DNA from: Burkholderiaceae bacterium | Lineage (GTDB): Bacteria > Pseudomonadota > Gammaproteobacteria > Burkholderiales > Burkholderiaceae_C | NCBI GenBank assembly: GCA_018780645.1 | Contig: JADMJJ010000115.1 | Coordinates: forward strand, 1-35,245 | Direction: 5' to 3' | DNA: 35,245 nt | In this document: positions 33,443 to 35,245 of the stretch, piece after piece | Layout of the letters: each line of letters starts with the position of its first letter | How positions within the stretch are numbered: position 1 is the stretch's first letter | Position numbers and translations under genes: made by a program | The notes under the pieces: generated by a model | Database searches by the model: none | What the model saw: the letters and a program-made list of their open reading frames with translations, nothing else | What the model was told of the DNA's origin: nothing

Positions 33443-33807
33443 GTTCAGCCTCCACGCCGCCACGCGCCGTGCCAACCTTGACCGAGGTGCTGGTCGAGGG
33501 CGAGGCGGAGCGTGAGTTGGAAGCTGCTGTCGAACCTGGGCCGGCGCCGATGCCGGGGCCCGAGCCCGAGCCCGAGCGCGAAGATCCGGCCGTGGTCGAA
33601 GCGCGCATCACCCAGCACGTGCTGGTTGACCTGCAGCGCCAGGTGGACCTGATGCTGGAGTACCGCCTGCGCGAGGCGCTGTCCCCGGCGCTGGCCCGCG
33701 TCTGTGACATGTTGATACGCGAAGCCCGTACCGAACTGGCGTCGACCTTGCGCGATGTGGTCGCGCGCGCCGTCTCTCAGGAGCTTGCACGTCAGCGCGC
33801 ACGCTAG
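33439..33807 (+). CDS. Small acidic, proline-rich protein of unknown function
   Basis: A 122-residue product with two parts: a low-complexity N-terminal half rich in Glu and Pro (PGPAPMPGPEPEPERED) and a predicted amphipathic helical C-terminal half (ITQHVLVDLQRQVDLMLEYRLREALSPALARVCDMLI and following). Its ATG overlaps the holC stop (ATGA), so it is translationally coupled to a replisome gene. It may correspond to the DUF2486-like proteins I recall beside holC in Burkholderia; this is uncertain. The C-terminal helices could mediate self-association. No signal peptide or membrane segment is visible. Confidence 0.78.
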   Translation: MSSASTPPRAVPTLTEVLVEGEAERELEAAVEPGPAPMPGPEPEPEREDPAVVEARITQHVLVDLQRQVDLMLEYRLREALSPALARVCDMLIREARTELASTLRDVVARAVSQELARQRAR

Positions 33808-34005
33808 TTCGCGCGTTGAGTGCGGGGCCACAAGTCCCGGTTAGGTTGAATGACTCTGCGCGGAGCAGGGGTTATTTGTGCTTGTGCAAGCAAGTGTTGG
33901 GCCCCCATGGATTCCCCATGGAGAACCCCCCTGATTTAGGGTATGTTACCCAGCGTTGAGAATTCAACAGATTTCACTCTCTGCATACAAACCTGGAGGT
34001 TATTC
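33808..34005 (+). promoter_or_regulatory. livK upstream region with palindromes and direct repeats
   Basis: This gene-free stretch contains three structured elements: the 12-bp inverted repeat GCTTGTGCAAGC (33880-33891), the 11-bp-period direct repeat CCCCATGGA (33903-33911 and 33914-33922), and GGGTATGTTACCC (33939-33951). A strong GGAGGT ribosome site (33996-34001) precedes the gene. The palindromes are likely operators or part of a promoter region for the binding-protein gene; no clear -10/-35 pair was found. Confidence 0.45.
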
Positions 34006-35148
34006 ATGCAAGCTAAGTTGAATGTGATCGTTGGTGCCGTCGCTATCGCTCTGAGCGGTACCGCGATGTCGCAAGAATTGGTCGTCAAGATCGGCCACGT
34101 GGGTCCTACCAGCGGCGCCATTGCCCACCTGGGCAAGGACAATGAGCTGGGCGCCCGCCTGGCCATTGAGGAACTGAACGCCAAGGGCGTGATGATCGGC
34201 GGCAAGAAGGCCAAGTTTGAGCTGCTGGCCGAAGACGACGCCGGCGATCCCAAGCAAGGCACCGCAGCCGCCCAGAAGCTGGTTGACTCCAAGGTCAACG
34301 GCGTGGTCGGCCACCTGAACTCGGGTACCTCGATCCCGGCCTCCAAGGTCTATAGCGACGCGGGCATCCCGCAAGTCTCGCCCTCGGCCACCAACCCCAA
34401 GTTCACCCGCAACGGCTACAAGACCACGTTCCGCGTGGTGGCTGACGACGTGCACCTGGGCGGCACCCTGGGCAAGTACTCGGTCAAGGAGCTCAAGGGC
34501 ACCTCGATCGCCGTGATCGACGACCGCACGGCCTACGGCCAAGGCGTTGCCGACGAGTTTGAAAAGGGTGTCAAGGGCGCTGGCGGCAAGGTGGTTGGGC
34601 GTGAGTTCACCAACGACAAGGCCACGGACTTCACCGCCATCCTGACCTCCTTGAAGGCCAAGAAGCCTGATGTGGTCTTCTTCGGCGGCATGGACGCTGT
34701 GGCCGGCCCGATGCTGCGCCAGATGAAGCAACTGGGCATCGACGCCAAGTTCGTTGGCGGCGACGGCATCTGCTCGGGCGAGCTGCCCAAGCTGGCCGCC
34801 GGCACCATGGGTGACGGCCAGGTCGTCTGCGCCGAAGCCGGTGGCGTCGAGGGCGAGTCCAAGAAGTCGATGGACGACTTCAAGGCCAAGTTCAAGGCCA
34901 AGTACAAGGTTGACGTGCAGATATATGCTCCGTACGTCTATGACGCCGTGAACGTGATGGTTGCCGCCATGGTCAAGGCCAACTCGGCCGAGCCGGCCAA
35001 GTACCTGCCGGTGCTGGCCAAGACCGAAGGTTACAAGGGCGTGACGGGCACGATCTCGTTCGACAACAAGGGCGACATCAAGAATGGCGCGCTGACCTTG
35101 TTCACCTACAAGGGCGGTGCCCGCGACCAGATCGCTGTGGTTCGCTGA
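34006..35148 (+). CDS. Branched-chain amino acid ABC transporter binding protein (LivK-like)
   Basis: Periplasmic substrate-binding protein of the Leu/Ile/Val class, high-expression type. The 380-residue protein has a signal peptide (MQAKLNVIVGAVAIALSGTAMSQ, cleavage after AMS/Q region), then VVKIGHVGPTSGAIAHLGKDNELGARLAIEELN as the first lobe. The ligand-loop segments VVGHLNSGTSIPASKVYSDAGIPQVSPSATNP and DDRTAYGQGVADEF follow. The actual ligand could be another amino acid or a small amide. ATG 34006 has a near-perfect GGAGGT 5 nt upstream. No LivHMGF genes are in the window; they may be outside or elsewhere. A strong terminator follows. Confidence 0.93.
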   Translation: MQAKLNVIVGAVAIALSGTAMSQELVVKIGHVGPTSGAIAHLGKDNELGARLAIEELNAKGVMIGGKKAKFELLAEDDAGDPKQGTAAAQKLVDSKVNGVVGHLNSGTSIPASKVYSDAGIPQVSPSATNPKFTRNGYKTTFRVVADDVHLGGTLGKYSVKELKGTSIAVIDDRTAYGQGVADEFEKGVKGAGGKVVGREFTNDKATDFTAILTSLKAKKPDVVFFGGMDAVAGPMLRQMKQLGIDAKFVGGDGICSGELPKLAAGTMGDGQVVCAEAGGVEGESKKSMDDFKAKFKAKYKVDVQIYAPYVYDAVNVMVAAMVKANSAEPAKYLPVLAKTEGYKGVTGTISFDNKGDIKNGALTLFTYKGGARDQIAVVR

Positions 35149-35172
35149 TCACAGATCAGTCTACTGAGTCAG

Positions 35173-35200
35173 GCGCCCGCTTCGGCGGGCGCTTTTTTTT
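35173..35200 (+). terminator. Rho-independent terminator with UUCG loop
   Basis: GCGCCCGC (35173-35180) and GCGGGCGC (35185-35192) form a perfect 8-bp stem closed by a TTCG tetraloop, followed at once by eight T residues (35193-35200). This is a textbook intrinsic terminator, 24 bp after the binding-protein stop codon. A group II intron-like sequence begins at the next base. Confidence 0.95.
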
Positions 35201-35245
35201 GTGCGCTCAGCATGAGCGCACTCTTGCGGGTGCAAGTCCCGCCGT
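35201..35245 (+). mobile_element. Probable 5' end of a group II intron (cut by window edge)
   Basis: The last 45 bases begin with GTGCG, the conserved group II intron 5' boundary, followed by a hairpin GTGCGCTC/GAGCGCAC around AGCAT and then GCGGGTGCAAGTCCCGC, a stem with the GGTGCAAGTCC pattern often seen at the start of intron domain I. The junction with the terminator T-tract is exact. Insertion behind an intrinsic terminator is the known habit of bacterial group IIC introns. The maturase gene and the rest of the ribozyme would lie beyond the window, so the call rests on 45 bases. Confidence 0.6.

Noticed and set aside
35224-35244. GGGTGCAAGTCCC at the right edge as a tRNA T-arm
   Set aside because: The loop lacks the TTC sequence, there is no upstream cloverleaf, and the segment fits a group II intron domain I stem better.

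Overview
The window looks like chromosomal DNA from a GC-rich betaproteobacterium, most likely of the order Burkholderiales (Rubrivivax/Roseateles/Leptothrix-like). The basis is the pst-phoU-phoB-phoR block, the trxA-rho-rpmE2 order, an AddAB-type helicase-nuclease pair, rdgC, pepA-holC, lptF-lptG and a LivK-type binding protein. No database search was possible, so the taxonomy is inference. Most of the window is housekeeping DNA with intact, tightly packed genes. No CRISPR array, prophage or defence island is visible.

Layout. Positions 1-220 hold a promoter region with a classical Pho box for pstS and a second Pho-box-like cluster facing left. Positions 221-6865 carry pstS-pstC-pstA-pstB-phoU-phoB-phoR, a complete phosphate uptake and sensing unit, with short stem-loops after pstS and after pstB. 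Positions 6926-8587 encode a leftward multi-pass membrane protein resembling glycosyltransferases. Positions 8659-9733 are a complete IS1595-family element with 16-bp perfect terminal repeats and an 8-bp target duplication, inserted at the terminator of rpmE2. rpmE2, rho and trxA follow on the minus strand (9783-12081). Diverging from trxA are addB and addA (12185-18153), then tRNA-Pro(TGG), tRNA-Arg(TCT) and rdgC.

Positions 19396-24450 hold metabolic genes of mixed orientation: a Nu-class-like glutathione transferase, an unknown 246-residue protein, an APH-fold phosphotransferase, a Crp/Fnr regulator, a class II aldolase and an enoyl-CoA hydratase family protein. A FimV-like protein follows (24578-26755). 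A five-gene minus-strand cluster (lptF-lptG-cbiX-cysB-aminotransferase) joins lipopolysaccharide export to a sulfur-related trio. It diverges, across only 28 bp, from pepA-holC and a small acidic protein gene. The window closes with a LivK-like binding protein and a strong UUCG-loop terminator.

The most unusual signals are at the mobile-element junctions. Immediately after the T-tract of the last terminator (from 35201), the final 45 bases look like the 5' end of a group II intron, cut by the window edge. The IS1595 element also sits at a terminator T-tract and lies directly upstream of the membrane-protein gene. Other points of interest are the opposed Pho-box-like clusters, the intercistronic hairpins in the pst operon, a possible rho promoter inside the end of trxA with a leader of about 275 nt, and the translationally coupled cbiX-cysB pair.
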